A stretch of 64,000 nucleotides of DNA from DATKUC01 sp964553615 (GCA_964553615.1 CAZKMA010000014.1:1-64000); one strand, 5' to 3'; numbered from the stretch's first letter, positions 16,082-25,899 are shown. The notes: a model not told the origin generated them from the sequence alone. A program made the numbers and translations.

Positions 16082-17722
16082 ATGACCTACCGGACGCTCG
16101 AACGGAGAGTCGACTCCTATTTCTCGCATCACTTCACCGGGACTTTCTCGCAGGAAGACCGCATTCTCGAGAGATACGCGACCGACATGAGTGTGTATCG
16201 CATACGGCCTGCTGTCGTGCTCTTTCCGGCGAGTGAACAGGACATCGTTGCCGCACTTGCTTTTGCCCACGAAGAACATCTACCGGTAACGCCCCGGGGA
16301 GGCGGATCGAGCACCGGCGGAGGTGCAGTAGGAAGCGGACTGATGGTGGTACTTTCGCCGGACGCTGGATTCAAACATACTCCCCGGGAAGGAGACCCAT
16401 TCTCCCGGATCGGTCCTCCGGAATCCCATGCTTCGGGAATCTCCCTGCGTGCCGGTGCCGCAGTCAGACACAGCGATCTGCAGCAATCGCTTCACCGGGA
16501 AGGGCATTTTCTTCCTGCGGATCCAACGAGCGGTGCAATCTCCTGCATCGGTGGAAACATTGCCACACGGGCAAGCGGTCCGCACGCCCTGCGGCACGGA
16601 TCCATAGATCGGTACCTCCGGAATGTCCGGTTCGTCACCGCCGCAGGTCAGATCGTGGACACCGCGAATCCCGGTTCCCTCCCCGCTTCGCTGAAAGCGG
16701 AGATACAGCGTGTTCAGCGGCTGGTGCAGACGGATGCTCGAATCCGCGAGCGCATAGCACGAACCGCAACCATGAAGAGCGCAAGCGGCTACACGCTTTC
16801 ACCGTTTCTCGAGAACCTCCCGGTGGAACGTCTTATCACAAACATGATGGTCGGCCAGGCGGGCACGCTCGGTATTGTGACTGCAGCCGAACTCAGCGGC
16901 ATTCCGCGTCCGGAGAAAGAGGCATCGGTGCTGCTTGGCTTCTCGTCTCTCGAGCGGGCGTGCAACGCGGTGCCGACGGTGCTCGCGACTGATCCTGCGG
17001 CAATTGAGATAATGAACGGAGCCGCGCTTCGGATTGCGGGAGAGAAAGGCCGGTACCGGAGAGAGCTGCATGATGCAGTCTCCCGGGCGGTTCGCCACCC
17101 GGCCGTGCTCCTCGTCGAGTATACCGGAGATGATACCCTGCACTGCATACGCAGTCTCGAGCAGCTCTTCAGTCACTCATCCGAGGCGGCACCGGATGAG
17201 TTTCACGCTGCAGAGACCAAGGAGGAGCGGGAAGCGCTCTGGAGCGCACGCAAAGGGTTGCTTCCGGCGGTGCGCAACTACGGCAGGCACTTCAAGGCGC
17301 TTTCGGTGGTGAACGATGTGGGCGTTCCGGTCCAACGGCTCGCACAGTTCATCCGGGAGGCGGAAGCGTGCTTTGCACGGAATGGCCTTGAAGCAGCCAT
17401 CTACGGCCACGCCGGAAACGGAAATCTGCATCTTCGTCCGCTTTTCGATATTCGCAGGTCAGATCTCATCCCGGTCATCCAGCGTGTTGCAGACGATATC
17501 TACTCCGCTGTGCTGCGTTTTGACGGCACAATTACCGGTGAGCACGGTATGGGCCGGCTTCGGGCTCCCTATCTGCGGGCCGAATGGGGAGAGGATGTCT
17601 ACCGCATCATGCAACAGATCAAGTCGTCACTGGATGCCGAGGATATTCTGAATCCGGGGTGCATGTTCTCCGACCGTCCGATCAGCACCGACCTCGACTC
17701 TGAATTCCTGAGGTCTCCCTGA
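16082..17722 (+). CDS. FAD-linked oxidase (D-lactate/glycolate dehydrogenase type)
   Basis: 546 residues of the GlcD/DLD type. The FAD-binding part has VTPRGGGSSTGGGAVG (pyrophosphate loop, about residues 78-93) and ISCIGGNIAT; the C-terminal oxidase domain has YGHAGNGNLHLRP and TGEHGMGRLR, with His residues at the active site. The family oxidises D-2-hydroxyacids and passes electrons to quinone or an Fe-S partner. No Fe-S subunit (GlcF) is fused or adjacent. A soluble L-type lactate dehydrogenase is encoded 2 kb away, so lactate turnover is plausible but the substrate is not proven. Confidence 0.85.
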   Translation: MTYRTLERRVDSYFSHHFTGTFSQEDRILERYATDMSVYRIRPAVVLFPASEQDIVAALAFAHEEHLPVTPRGGGSSTGGGAVGSGLMVVLSPDAGFKHTPREGDPFSRIGPPESHASGISLRAGAAVRHSDLQQSLHREGHFLPADPTSGAISCIGGNIATRASGPHALRHGSIDRYLRNVRFVTAAGQIVDTANPGSLPASLKAEIQRVQRLVQTDARIRERIARTATMKSASGYTLSPFLENLPVERLITNMMVGQAGTLGIVTAAELSGIPRPEKEASVLLGFSSLERACNAVPTVLATDPAAIEIMNGAALRIAGEKGRYRRELHDAVSRAVRHPAVLLVEYTGDDTLHCIRSLEQLFSHSSEAAPDEFHAAETKEEREALWSARKGLLPAVRNYGRHFKALSVVNDVGVPVQRLAQFIREAEACFARNGLEAAIYGHAGNGNLHLRPLFDIRRSDLIPVIQRVADDIYSAVLRFDGTITGEHGMGRLRAPYLRAEWGEDVYRIMQQIKSSLDAEDILNPGCMFSDRPISTDLDSEFLRSP

Positions 17723-17728
17723 AATCGG

Positions 17729-19189
17729 TTATCGGCCGTGGTGTATGTACTGGCCACGGTATTTCGCAATCAGTTCCGTTTTCATCTCCTTCAGGCGAGA
17801 GCTCAGGGAAACCTTGTAGATGTGCGGATTGAGAAAACGCTTGTAGCTCTTGTCCAGAGCCTGAACACCGGCAATTGCCCTTTCGCGGATTTGAACGAGC
17901 GGCGGTGCGTCTTCACATCGCTTCCCGCCCGCCATTTTCTTCGTCAGTAGAGGTGTCACGCTCGTCCAGTCGCGGAGGGTAAAATTGCCGCGTTCCATGA
18001 TTGCCGGGTGGTGAAACACGATATCGGATCCAGGAGCGAAGGATATTTCCTCTTCTTCGAGTACCAGAAGGTCGGCAATCGGGCTTTCATGACCGTTGGA
18101 GAACCGGTAGACCTGTTTGACGCCCGGATTCGTGCTCTTCGCCGGATTGTTGGACATCTTCATGACCGGCTTCCATCCATCCTTACTCTCAATGGCAGAG
18201 AGCTTGTACACGCCGGTCAGCGCAGCACTGTTCCCGCCGGTTACAAGATGTGTCCCGACACCCCACATGTCGATGGGAGCTCCATCACGAACAAGCTCAT
18301 GGATGATCTCCTCGTTCAGTTCGTTCGACACGGCAATGACTGCATCTTCCAGTCCCGCATCGTCCAGGCGCTGGCGAACCTTGAGAGCCAGATACTGAAG
18401 ATCCCCACTGTCCAGACGAACCCCGAACTTGCGCCCTTCGGCCTTCAGCCGCTTTCCCACCTGAATGGCATTTTCAATTCCGCTGTCGAGCGTGTCGTAG
18501 GTGTCGATAAGCAGTATTGCGTTATCCGGATAATATTGGGCAAACTTTTCGAAGGCGCTTCGTTCATCCGGAAAAGCCATGACCCATGAATGCGCCATGG
18601 TACCGCTGACCGGTATGCCGAAGGTCTTGCCACCGAGCGTGTTCGAGGTGGATGTGCAGCCGCCGATGAAGGCGGCACGGGTCGCCGACATCGCTCCGTC
18701 CACCCCCTGCGCCCGGCGAAGTCCGAACTCCATTACCTTTCCTCTTCCTTCGGTTGCCACATACATTCGCGCGGCTTTCGTTGCGATGAGCGACTGGAAG
18801 TTCAGAATATTCAGCAGAATGCTCTCAATTATCTGCGCTTCAACGATATCCGCGTGAACGCGTACAATCGGTTCATTGGGAAAGATGACCGTGCCCTCAT
18901 CCATAGCGTAAACATCTCCGCGAAAGCGAAAGGTCGCAAGATGGTCAAGGAACTCCTTCCGAAACATCCCAAGTGAAGCCAGATAATCCAGATCGTCCCT
19001 GGCGAACCGGAGGCCTTCGAGTTCGCCCAGAAGGTCGTCGAGGCCGGCGAACACACTGAATCCACCGTCAAACGGCTGCTGCCGAAAAAACATCTCGAAG
19101 GAAACCCGATTGCGCATTCCTTCCAGATAGTACCCCTGCACCATGGTAAGCTCATACAGATCGGTCAGGAGTCCATTTCTGATACTCAT
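17729..19189 (-). CDS. pncB: Nicotinate phosphoribosyltransferase
   Basis: 486 residues, start ATG with GGAGG upstream. It joins nicotinate and PRPP to form nicotinate mononucleotide in NAD salvage (Preiss-Handler route). LLTDLYELTMVQGYY at the N-terminus, GTMAHSWVMAF with the histidine that is phosphorylated by ATP in this family, and VRLDSGDLQYLALKVR for the phosphate site are diagnostic. It ends 7 bases from the convergent FAD oxidase. PncA, which supplies nicotinate, is encoded at 53.7 kb. Confidence 0.95.
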   Translation of the reverse strand: MSIRNGLLTDLYELTMVQGYYLEGMRNRVSFEMFFRQQPFDGGFSVFAGLDDLLGELEGLRFARDDLDYLASLGMFRKEFLDHLATFRFRGDVYAMDEGTVIFPNEPIVRVHADIVEAQIIESILLNILNFQSLIATKAARMYVATEGRGKVMEFGLRRAQGVDGAMSATRAAFIGGCTSTSNTLGGKTFGIPVSGTMAHSWVMAFPDERSAFEKFAQYYPDNAILLIDTYDTLDSGIENAIQVGKRLKAEGRKFGVRLDSGDLQYLALKVRQRLDDAGLEDAVIAVSNELNEEIIHELVRDGAPIDMWGVGTHLVTGGNSAALTGVYKLSAIESKDGWKPVMKMSNNPAKSTNPGVKQVYRFSNGHESPIADLLVLEEEEISFAPGSDIVFHHPAIMERGNFTLRDWTSVTPLLTKKMAGGKRCEDAPPLVQIRERAIAGVQALDKSYKRFLNPHIYKVSLSSRLKEMKTELIAKYRGQYIHHGR

Positions 19190-19326
19190 AGCCTGCCTCC
19201 GTGAGGAAAGTTACACCTTTTCTCCCCGTCTGGTGAAGGGTACTCGATCCTTCAAACGCGGGTATACTCTCTGCGTGTTTGACCTCCCAAGCTCACAAAT
19301 GCTACGTTCTGACCGGGAGGAAGACC

Positions 19327-20295
19327 ATGAACCCCAGAAAAAACAAGGTCGCAATCATCGGCGCGGGATCGGTGGGAGCTACCATTGCATATAATCTCTT
19401 TGTGAAGGGCAGCGTGAACGAGATTGCGCTCATCGATACGAACCGGCAAAAGGCGGAGGCCGAATCCCAGGACATCCAGCAGGGGATGCCGCTCGGGAAG
19501 AGCGTGAACGTGTACGCAGCCGACTACTCCGCCTGTGCGGATTCCGAGATGATTATTCTGACTGCCGGCGCAAAACAGAATCCAGGCGAGACGCGCGTGG
19601 AACTGCTCGATCGAAATGTCGCAATAACGAAGAACATTGTGACATCCATAGTGAATACCGGCTTTGCCGGCGTTTTGCTTGTGGTAACGAATCCGGTGGA
19701 TATTCTTACCCACCTTGCGTGGAAATTGAGTGGATATCCGGAAAGTCGCGTATTTGGTTCAGGTACAGTGCTCGACACATCCCGTCTCCGGAGTTTTCTT
19801 GGTGCGCGATGCGATGTGAGCCCGCAGAACATCCACGGTTACGTTCTTGGCGAACACGGAAACACCTCCTTCCCGGCCTGGTCGACGGTGAGCGTTGGAG
19901 GGGTCCCGATTGAGCAGTACCTTTCCATGCGAAATGATGTTCCGGTCAACTCGCTGGATCCCATCCGGGAGGAGGCAAAAACATACGTCCGAGAAGCCGC
20001 CTACACAATAATCCGCGGGAAAGGATCCACATTCTATGCAATTGCCCAGGCGGTCGGCACCATTGTCGAGTCGGTATTGCGCGACGAGCGGCGCATCCTT
20101 CCCGTTTCAACGATCTATCGCAACTTTGGTTCCCATGCCGAGACAGCCTTCAGCTATCCGGCGGTAGTCGGAAGTGGCGGTATTGTCAAACAGCTTCGCT
20201 ACAGACTCTCCGGTGAAGAGGAACGGGAGCTGAATGAGTCGGTCGAGTTCATTTCATCGAATATCGCGAAAGTAGCGGCGTCACTGAGCGCCTGA
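19327..20295 (+). CDS. ldh: L-lactate dehydrogenase
   Basis: 322 residues, ATG 19327 preceded by GGGAGG. Rossmann motif GAGSVGATIAYNL at the N-terminus binds NAD. The active-site loop AGAKQNPGETR carries Gln where malate dehydrogenases have Arg, so lactate/pyruvate is the likely pair; NPVDILTHLAW and GEHGNTSFPAWS carry the substrate Arg region and catalytic His. It regenerates NAD in fermentation. A TATACT hexamer at 19263-19268 may be its -10. The 3' end overlaps the convergent Mut7-C gene by 15 bases. Confidence 0.93.
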   Translation: MNPRKNKVAIIGAGSVGATIAYNLFVKGSVNEIALIDTNRQKAEAESQDIQQGMPLGKSVNVYAADYSACADSEMIILTAGAKQNPGETRVELLDRNVAITKNIVTSIVNTGFAGVLLVVTNPVDILTHLAWKLSGYPESRVFGSGTVLDTSRLRSFLGARCDVSPQNIHGYVLGEHGNTSFPAWSTVSVGGVPIEQYLSMRNDVPVNSLDPIREEAKTYVREAAYTIIRGKGSTFYAIAQAVGTIVESVLRDERRILPVSTIYRNFGSHAETAFSYPAVVGSGGIVKQLRYRLSGEEERELNESVEFISSNIAKVAASLSA

Positions 20296-21069
20296 GGGAC
20301 CACCCTGGAGGATCTGCCGGATCTTCGACTCGATATTACGCGCGTGGGAGCCGTGCCAGTACACCTTTCCGCATGCTTCGCACAGGGCAAAGCGGGTAGC
20401 TGTTGCGAGGCTCCTCGGCGGGACGCTGCCTGCAACGGATTCCCCGGATGTAATGAAAAGCTCGCCGTTGCACGCTGGACAGCGGGTAAACGGCCGAACC
20501 AGGCGGTCGAGATCGAATCTCCGTATGACCTCTCTCCCCTGCTCCACGGGATTCTGGGACCGCAACCAGTAGCCGCGTTGAACTATGCTTCGCTTCAGAA
20601 GCCCCTGATCCCGTGTCAGGACAATGCGGTTCTGGACCTTCGATCGCATTGCAATCTCCGCATCGCTCTGATCATTTGAGTACCAGGTGTCGAATCCCAT
20701 CTGCCGGAGCAAACGTGCAAGCTTGCCAAGATGGACGTCTGCGACAAATCGCACGACACGCAGCGGTTCGGGTCGAAGCAGGCTCGTTCCCGCAACATCG
20801 AAGCTCTCGAACACCGGGTAGACCGCGATGCGGTCACCATCCTTCAGGCGATAGGAGAACGGGATGGGGGCACCGTCTCCATCCAGTCCGGAGCGGACAA
20901 TCAGGTCGACCTCGGTGTGCGGCACACCCTGAGCCTCGATGGCATCTTTGACCGATGGATTATCCCGGAACCGGTACGGAAACGACTGCTTCTTGCGTTC
21001 GGCAGGAAGAAAATCATTGAGCTCTTCATAGAAACGGAACGTAGCCGTATTCAACGACGCGCCCCCCAT
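20281..21069 (-). CDS. Mut7-C RNase domain protein with N-terminal ubiquitin-like domain
   Basis: About 262 residues. The first 85 residues form a beta-grasp, ubiquitin/ThiS-like domain (ATFRFYEELNDFLP...YRLKDGDRIAVYPVFE). The rest is Mut7-C: FVADVHLGKLARLLRQMGFDT at residues about 110-130 with the PIN-type aspartate, and two CxxC pairs (CPACNG and CEACGK) forming a zinc ribbon. The family is predicted to be a ribonuclease. I chose ATG 21069; a TTG at 21102 is possible. Ribosome site is weak for both. Confidence 0.82.
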   Translation of the reverse strand: MGGASLNTATFRFYEELNDFLPAERKKQSFPYRFRDNPSVKDAIEAQGVPHTEVDLIVRSGLDGDGAPIPFSYRLKDGDRIAVYPVFESFDVAGTSLLRPEPLRVVRFVADVHLGKLARLLRQMGFDTWYSNDQSDAEIAMRSKVQNRIVLTRDQGLLKRSIVQRGYWLRSQNPVEQGREVIRRFDLDRLVRPFTRCPACNGELFITSGESVAGSVPPRSLATATRFALCEACGKVYWHGSHARNIESKIRQILQGGPSGAQ

Positions 21070-21116
21070 CTTGATTTTATTCCCGACTGTGCCGATATTC
21101 AATTCTGGAGGTGTCT

Positions 21117-21293
21117 ATGGACGTGAGCAGTGTGAACGGTTCCACACAGGCACAGAACCTTTCCCAGATTCTGTTGATGGCGACTCAGCAACAGACAGCC
21201 TTGACTACCAATCTCCTGAAGATGGGCACGGCGAACGCTATCAACGAAAACCAGCTTGCCACGATGGGCTCGCTGGTCGATACCTACGCCTGA
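21117..21293 (+). CDS. YjfB-family putative motility protein
   Basis: 58 residues. Starts at ATG 21117, with GGAGG five bases upstream; a GTG two codons earlier is less likely. The pattern MDVSSVNGSTQAQ, then LLMATQQQTALTTNLLKM fits the short helical YjfB family, which often lies near flagellar or chemotaxis genes and is called putative motility protein without known mechanism. Here no flagellar gene is adjacent. Its end overlaps the convergent lipA by 10 bases. Confidence 0.75.
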   Translation: MDVSSVNGSTQAQNLSQILLMATQQQTALTTNLLKMGTANAINENQLATMGSLVDTYA

Positions 21294-22222
21294 GCCGACT
21301 CATCTCGGAACAGGGGATGCACGCGGCGACGGTACGTTTCGTACTGTTCGCCTGCGTGATAACTCGACCGCACCAGCGGCCCCGCCTCGCAATGGGCGAA
21401 TCCCTTCGAAAGCGCAATTTCACGCAGCTCATCAAACTCTGCAGGTTCCCAGTATCGATCCACCGGAATGTGATTCCGGCTTGGCTGGAGATACTGTCCG
21501 ATATTCATCATCGTTACGCCTGCCGCAAGAAGATCATCCATGACTTCCGCAACCTCCTCGGCTGTCTCGCCGAGGCCGAGCATGATGCTTGACTTGGTTA
21601 CCGCCTCCGGATCTATCTCCTTGGAGAGCTTCAGGAAATGCATTGATCGGTCGTAGGTCGACCGGGAACGGACATAGGGCGTGAGCCGACGAACGGTTTC
21701 TATATTGTGGCTCAGAATATCGGGTTTGCTGTCTGCAAGGATGCGGATGCTCTCTTCTCTTCCCATGAGGTCGGACGAAAGAACCTCTATCGAGCATCCC
21801 GGTGCTGTTTTGCGAATGGCACGAACGGTCTCCGCCATGATGTCCGCGCCTCCATCCTTCAACTCGTCGCGATTGACCATGGTAAGAACAACGTGCTTGA
21901 GTCCCATTTTTGCCGTCGAATCGGCAACCCGGTACGGCTCGTCGCGGTCGAGCACACGAGGAAGTCCGGTCTTCACCGCACAAAACCGGCATCTGCGGGT
22001 GCAGGTATCCCCGAGAATCATGAAAGTTGCAGTCCGGTGCTCACCCCAGCACTCATGGATATTCGGACAGCGCGCCTCTTCACACACGGTATTCAACCGC
22101 TCTTCGCGCATGAGATGCTTCAGATACTTGAAATTCTCGTTGGTGTTGAGCTGAACTTTCAGCCACTCGGGTTTTCGGTTCACGGGCTGCACGCTTGCAT
22201 CATTCCGTGGCATAATGGACAT
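21284..22222 (-). CDS. lipA: Lipoyl synthase
   Basis: 312 residues, ATG 22222 after AAGGAG. A radical-SAM enzyme that inserts two sulfurs into protein-bound octanoyl groups. The auxiliary cluster Cys residues are in CEEARCPNIHECW, the SAM cluster in CTRRCRFC, and the C-terminal RSSYHAGE supplies the Ser ligand. Length is normal. No lipB or lipoyl-domain gene is adjacent; it depends on Fe-S assembly such as the SUF operon in this window. Confidence 0.96.
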   Translation of the reverse strand: MSIMPRNDASVQPVNRKPEWLKVQLNTNENFKYLKHLMREERLNTVCEEARCPNIHECWGEHRTATFMILGDTCTRRCRFCAVKTGLPRVLDRDEPYRVADSTAKMGLKHVVLTMVNRDELKDGGADIMAETVRAIRKTAPGCSIEVLSSDLMGREESIRILADSKPDILSHNIETVRRLTPYVRSRSTYDRSMHFLKLSKEIDPEAVTKSSIMLGLGETAEEVAEVMDDLLAAGVTMMNIGQYLQPSRNHIPVDRYWEPAEFDELREIALSKGFAHCEAGPLVRSSYHAGEQYETYRRRVHPLFRDESAQA

Positions 22223-22286
22223 TTCAGACTCCTTGTATGGGTAAAGTGTAACGGAATATCTTCCCAAAGTACAGCGGATGTGATTC

Positions 22287-22315
22287 TTGACTCTGGCTAT
22301 CAGGTTACTTAATAT
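22287..22315 (+). promoter_or_regulatory. Sigma-70 promoter of the ferredoxin reductase gene
   Basis: TTGACT (22287-22292), 17 bases, TAATAT (22310-22315). The start would be near 22322, giving a 17-base leader with AGGA before the ATG. It probably also reads into miaB, mtaB and following genes. Confidence 0.7.
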
Positions 22316-22338
22316 AAGAAGATATTACAGGATACGGA

Positions 22339-23034
22339 ATGACTGAAAGCAAGCTCCAGGATAGACAGTTCGATGCATACTCCGACGTAAAGGGAGTACA
22401 TCGTGTGCAGGAAGTGCGGAATCTGAACGCAACCACCTATGTACTCAGGCTCGATCGCGGTGGCATGCAATTTCAGACCGGACAATACGTCAGTGTGGGT
22501 GTTCGCAACGATCTGAATATGCGTGAATACTCCGTATACTCCTCCCCGAAAGATGAATATCTGGAAATACTCGTCAAGGAGGTAGAGCACGGTCTGGTCT
22601 CCAAACGGCTGCGCAAGCTCGCACCCGGCGACGAAGTAACCGTGGAGGGACCCTTCGGGTTCTTTCTTATCGACGCCGCGTCGGTGGAGACGCGCACGTT
22701 CTGCTTCATTGCGACCGGGACGGGCATTTCACCGTTCCATTCATTCGTAAAGACGCATCCGCAGATCAACTACACGCTGCTTCACGGCATCCGGACGCTT
22801 GACGAGCGGTATGAGGTCGACACATTCGCACCGGAACGGTATGTGAGCTGTGTGAGCCGGGAAGACGGTGGTACATATCCTGGCCGGGTTACCGACTATT
22901 TGCGGCAAAATCCGCCGGAAAACGACACGCTCTTCTACCTGTGCGGCAACTGCGATATGATATATGAGTCTTTTGATATCCTCACCGGGCAGGGGGTCGA
23001 GCCGACCCAGCTGTTTGCGGAAGTGTACTTCTAA
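22339..23034 (+). CDS. Ferredoxin--NADP reductase family protein
   Basis: 231 residues. The FAD domain has MREYSVYSSP (the RxYS FAD motif) around residue 58 and GPFGFFLI; the NAD(P) domain has FIATGTGISPFHSF and ends with LCGNCDMIYESFDIL and an aromatic-rich tail AEVYF. The family moves electrons between NADPH and ferredoxin or flavodoxin. It heads a compact set with miaB and mtaB, radical-SAM enzymes that need a reductant, so supplying electrons to them is an attractive but untested idea. Confidence 0.87.
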   Translation: MTESKLQDRQFDAYSDVKGVHRVQEVRNLNATTYVLRLDRGGMQFQTGQYVSVGVRNDLNMREYSVYSSPKDEYLEILVKEVEHGLVSKRLRKLAPGDEVTVEGPFGFFLIDAASVETRTFCFIATGTGISPFHSFVKTHPQINYTLLHGIRTLDERYEVDTFAPERYVSCVSREDGGTYPGRVTDYLRQNPPENDTLFYLCGNCDMIYESFDILTGQGVEPTQLFAEVYF

Positions 23035-23052
23035 TCTTCAAAGCGGGATGCC

Positions 23053-24510
23053 ATGAAATATTGTCTTGTCCACCTTGGATGCCAGATGAATCAGTCTGAT
23101 GCGGAGCGTATTCGCGCAGTGCTGGAAGGGCTGGGCTATGAACGGACCGATATCGAAGAAGAGGCGAACATGCTCGGCGTTGTCGCCTGTTCGGTACGAC
23201 AGAAAGCCATAGACAAGGTCTATTCAAAGATCGAGAAGTGGAACCACTGGAAGAATGATCGCAACCTTCTCACCTTCGTGTCCGGCTGCATCCTTCCTTC
23301 GGATCGGGAAAAGTTTCTCAAACGCTTCGATCTGTTGTTCCAGATTAACGAACTGCCACAGCTCCCGGACATGATCCGGCAGTACGGGGTCGTAACACCG
23401 ACGTCGCTATCGGCCCCCTCGGCCGCGAACCCGAATACCGGTGCTCAGCCGGCGGTTGGAACAACTGCTGCACCACCGACGCAGACGCCGAACGGCCCCG
23501 GATTCGCCCAGGTTATTCCGCTCGACAGCCTGAAGAACCGCGCATCCGGCTACTGGAAGATAACCCCCAGCTATTCATCGGGCTTTGAGGCCTTCGTGCC
23601 TATCCAGAACGGTTGCGATAAGTTCTGCACATTCTGCGCCGTGCCGTATACGCGCGGACGTGAGGTCTCGCGGCCGTCCCGCGAGATACTCTCGGAAGTC
23701 GAGAGCCTGATCAACGCCGGGTATCGCTCCATTACCCTCCTCGGCCAGAACGTCAATTCCTACGGACTCGACCGAAAGGGAGACGAAATTTCATTCGCCG
23801 AGCTGCTCGGACGGATTGGTGAGCTCGGGGAACGAAGTGAGCACCGTTTCTGGGTCTATTTTACATCGCCACATCCGCGGGATATGACCGAAGAGGTGCT
23901 CCGGACCATTGCGAAATATGCGTGCCTGGCGAAGCAGATTCACCTGCCAATACAGAGCGGAGACGATAAGGTTCTCATTCGGATGAACAGAAACTACCGG
24001 CTGGACCACTATCGCACCGTCGTAGACAACATCCGGCGCATTCTCCCGGGCGCGACGCTCTTCACGGACATCATTGTCGGTTTTTCGGGAGAGACCGAGG
24101 AGCAGTTCGAACGTACGCGCACGGCAATGCGGGAGTTTCACTACAACATGGCCTACATTGCCATGTACTCTCCAAGGCCGGGGGCTGCGAGCTCCCGATG
24201 GGATGACGATGTGACACACGAAGAGAAGAAGCGAAGGCTCCATGAGCTTTCCGAAGAGCTTCAGAGCTCTTCGCTGGCGCACAATGAGACCATGGTGGGC
24301 AGAACGCAGACGGTCCTGGTTACCGGGCACGACCGGAAAGAGGGCTTTCTGAGCGGGAAAACAGAAGGTCTTCTCACGGTGAGATTTCCATCCCGTGATG
24401 GATCTCTCATCGGAACGTTTGTTACCGTGAAAATTCGGTCGTGCGTGCCGCTTTCCCTGGAAGGTGAACTGCTCTCAGTTGCACAGCCGGTCCTGGCGGA
24501 TGCCCTATGA
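23053..24510 (+). CDS. miaB: tRNA-2-methylthio-N6-dimethylallyladenosine synthase
   Basis: 485 residues. Adds the methylthio group at A37 of tRNAs reading UNN codons. The N-terminal cluster Cys residues are in HLGCQMNQSD, VVACSVRQKA and VSGCILP; the radical-SAM motif is CDKFCTFC, followed by VPYTRGREVSR. A TRAM domain ends the protein. Unlike usual MiaB, about 33 residues rich in Ala, Thr, Pro and Gly are inserted near residues 117-150, before the SAM domain. It follows the reductase by 18 bases and overlaps mtaB by ATGA. Confidence 0.93.
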   Translation: MKYCLVHLGCQMNQSDAERIRAVLEGLGYERTDIEEEANMLGVVACSVRQKAIDKVYSKIEKWNHWKNDRNLLTFVSGCILPSDREKFLKRFDLLFQINELPQLPDMIRQYGVVTPTSLSAPSAANPNTGAQPAVGTTAAPPTQTPNGPGFAQVIPLDSLKNRASGYWKITPSYSSGFEAFVPIQNGCDKFCTFCAVPYTRGREVSRPSREILSEVESLINAGYRSITLLGQNVNSYGLDRKGDEISFAELLGRIGELGERSEHRFWVYFTSPHPRDMTEEVLRTIAKYACLAKQIHLPIQSGDDKVLIRMNRNYRLDHYRTVVDNIRRILPGATLFTDIIVGFSGETEEQFERTRTAMREFHYNMAYIAMYSPRPGAASSRWDDDVTHEEKKRRLHELSEELQSSSLAHNETMVGRTQTVLVTGHDRKEGFLSGKTEGLLTVRFPSRDGSLIGTFVTVKIRSCVPLSLEGELLSVAQPVLADAL

Positions 24511-25898
24511 ACGAACAGACTGCAGACCGCCGGTTGCGCGTTGCATTTCAAACGCTCGGATGCAAACTGAACCAGCATGAGACCGACAGTCTCGCCTCGA
24601 ATTTCATGCGCGCCGGATACGATATTGTCCCGTTCAACCAGCCGGCGGATGCGTATGTTGTAAACACCTGTACCGTTACCGGTAAGAGCGACAGGAAGAG
24701 CAGGAACACCATTAACCGTGCGCTTCGGAGCAATCTTCCGGGCACTGAGTCCGATCAACAGCGACCGGTCGTTGTGGCAACCGGATGTTTCGTCGAGACC
24801 CATCGGGATGAACTCGAATCGCTCGGGCTGAACTACGTTGTCGGGAACGCTCAGAAGGCGCATATCTTCGAGATGGTAGACGCTCATTTTCGGGGAGAGA
24901 TGGTTCACCCCGCGGAAATGGGGCGCGACCTCTTTTCATTTCCAGTGGCCGAGCGGATCTTCCATACGCGGAGCATGGTGAAGATTCAGGACGGATGCGA
25001 CAATTTTTGTACCTTCTGCATTATCCCGTACGTTCGCGGCCGTGCCGAAAGCCGTCCTGCGGCCGATGTGCTGCGGAGTGTCCAGGAGACCGTCGAGTGT
25101 GGATCGAGGGAGATCGTCATAACAGGCGTCAATATTTCTCGTTACCGGGACGGTGACCTCGGCTTCAGCGGTATTCTCGAACGCATTCTTGCAATCGATG
25201 GAGATTTCCGGGTACGGATTTCCTCGATGGAGCCCGATTCTCTCGACGACCGGTTTCTCGAACTGCTGGGTCATCCGAAGATGAGCCCACACCTGCATCT
25301 GTGCCTGCAAAGCGGTTCGGAACGGATGCTGTTGCAGATGCGCCGACAGTACACCTTCAGTGAATATCGTTCCATGGTCTACTCCATCCGCAAACGGTAT
25401 GAGGACTTCAACCTCACCACCGACGTCATCGTCGGGTTTCCCGGCGAAACTGATGAGGATTTCAACCATACCGCGGACGCATGTCGGGACATCGGATTCT
25501 CCCACATCCACACATTTCCCTATTCCCGCCGGACCGGGACCCGTGCGGAACGGATGGATCACCACGTGTCGGACGCGGTAAAGAAGGAGCGTTCGGAAAT
25601 TATCCGCGAGATCTCGGACACGAACAAGCGCGAGTACCGCTCGCGTTTCCTCGGCAGGGAGGAACTGCTTCTCGTGGAACAGATCCATGACAGAGGAACG
25701 TCCGGCACCGGTTATGGAGCCCACTACATGCCGATACGGCTGTCGCTGCCCGTCGTCAGACGCAACGAGTTTTACCGGGTCCGGTTGACCGGGATCGGCG
25801 AAGGAGACGACCCGGTCATGCAGGCCGAACCGCTGGAGGGCCCCGCCCCGTTTTCCGCTTTCATCGAAGCCGGTTCCGCCACCGCCATTTCCACCTGA
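24507..25898 (+). CDS. mtaB: tRNA (t6A37) methylthiotransferase MtaB
   Basis: 463 residues. Converts t6A37 to ms2t6A37. The N-terminal motif TLGCKLNQHETD distinguishes MtaB from MiaB; VNTCTVTGKSDRKSR and CDNFCTFCIIPYVRG supply the two cluster sites. The start overlaps the miaB stop as ATGA, so the two methylthiotransferases are translationally coupled. Length is typical. Confidence 0.94.
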   Translation: MNEQTADRRLRVAFQTLGCKLNQHETDSLASNFMRAGYDIVPFNQPADAYVVNTCTVTGKSDRKSRNTINRALRSNLPGTESDQQRPVVVATGCFVETHRDELESLGLNYVVGNAQKAHIFEMVDAHFRGEMVHPAEMGRDLFSFPVAERIFHTRSMVKIQDGCDNFCTFCIIPYVRGRAESRPAADVLRSVQETVECGSREIVITGVNISRYRDGDLGFSGILERILAIDGDFRVRISSMEPDSLDDRFLELLGHPKMSPHLHLCLQSGSERMLLQMRRQYTFSEYRSMVYSIRKRYEDFNLTTDVIVGFPGETDEDFNHTADACRDIGFSHIHTFPYSRRTGTRAERMDHHVSDAVKKERSEIIREISDTNKREYRSRFLGREELLLVEQIHDRGTSGTGYGAHYMPIRLSLPVVRRNEFYRVRLTGIGEGDDPVMQAEPLEGPAPFSAFIEAGSATAIST

Positions 25899-25899
25899 C

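Noticed and set aside
19279..19305. TTGACC-N18-TACGTT as the ldh promoter
   Set aside because: The -10 matches only three positions and TATACT at 19263-19268 is a better candidate.
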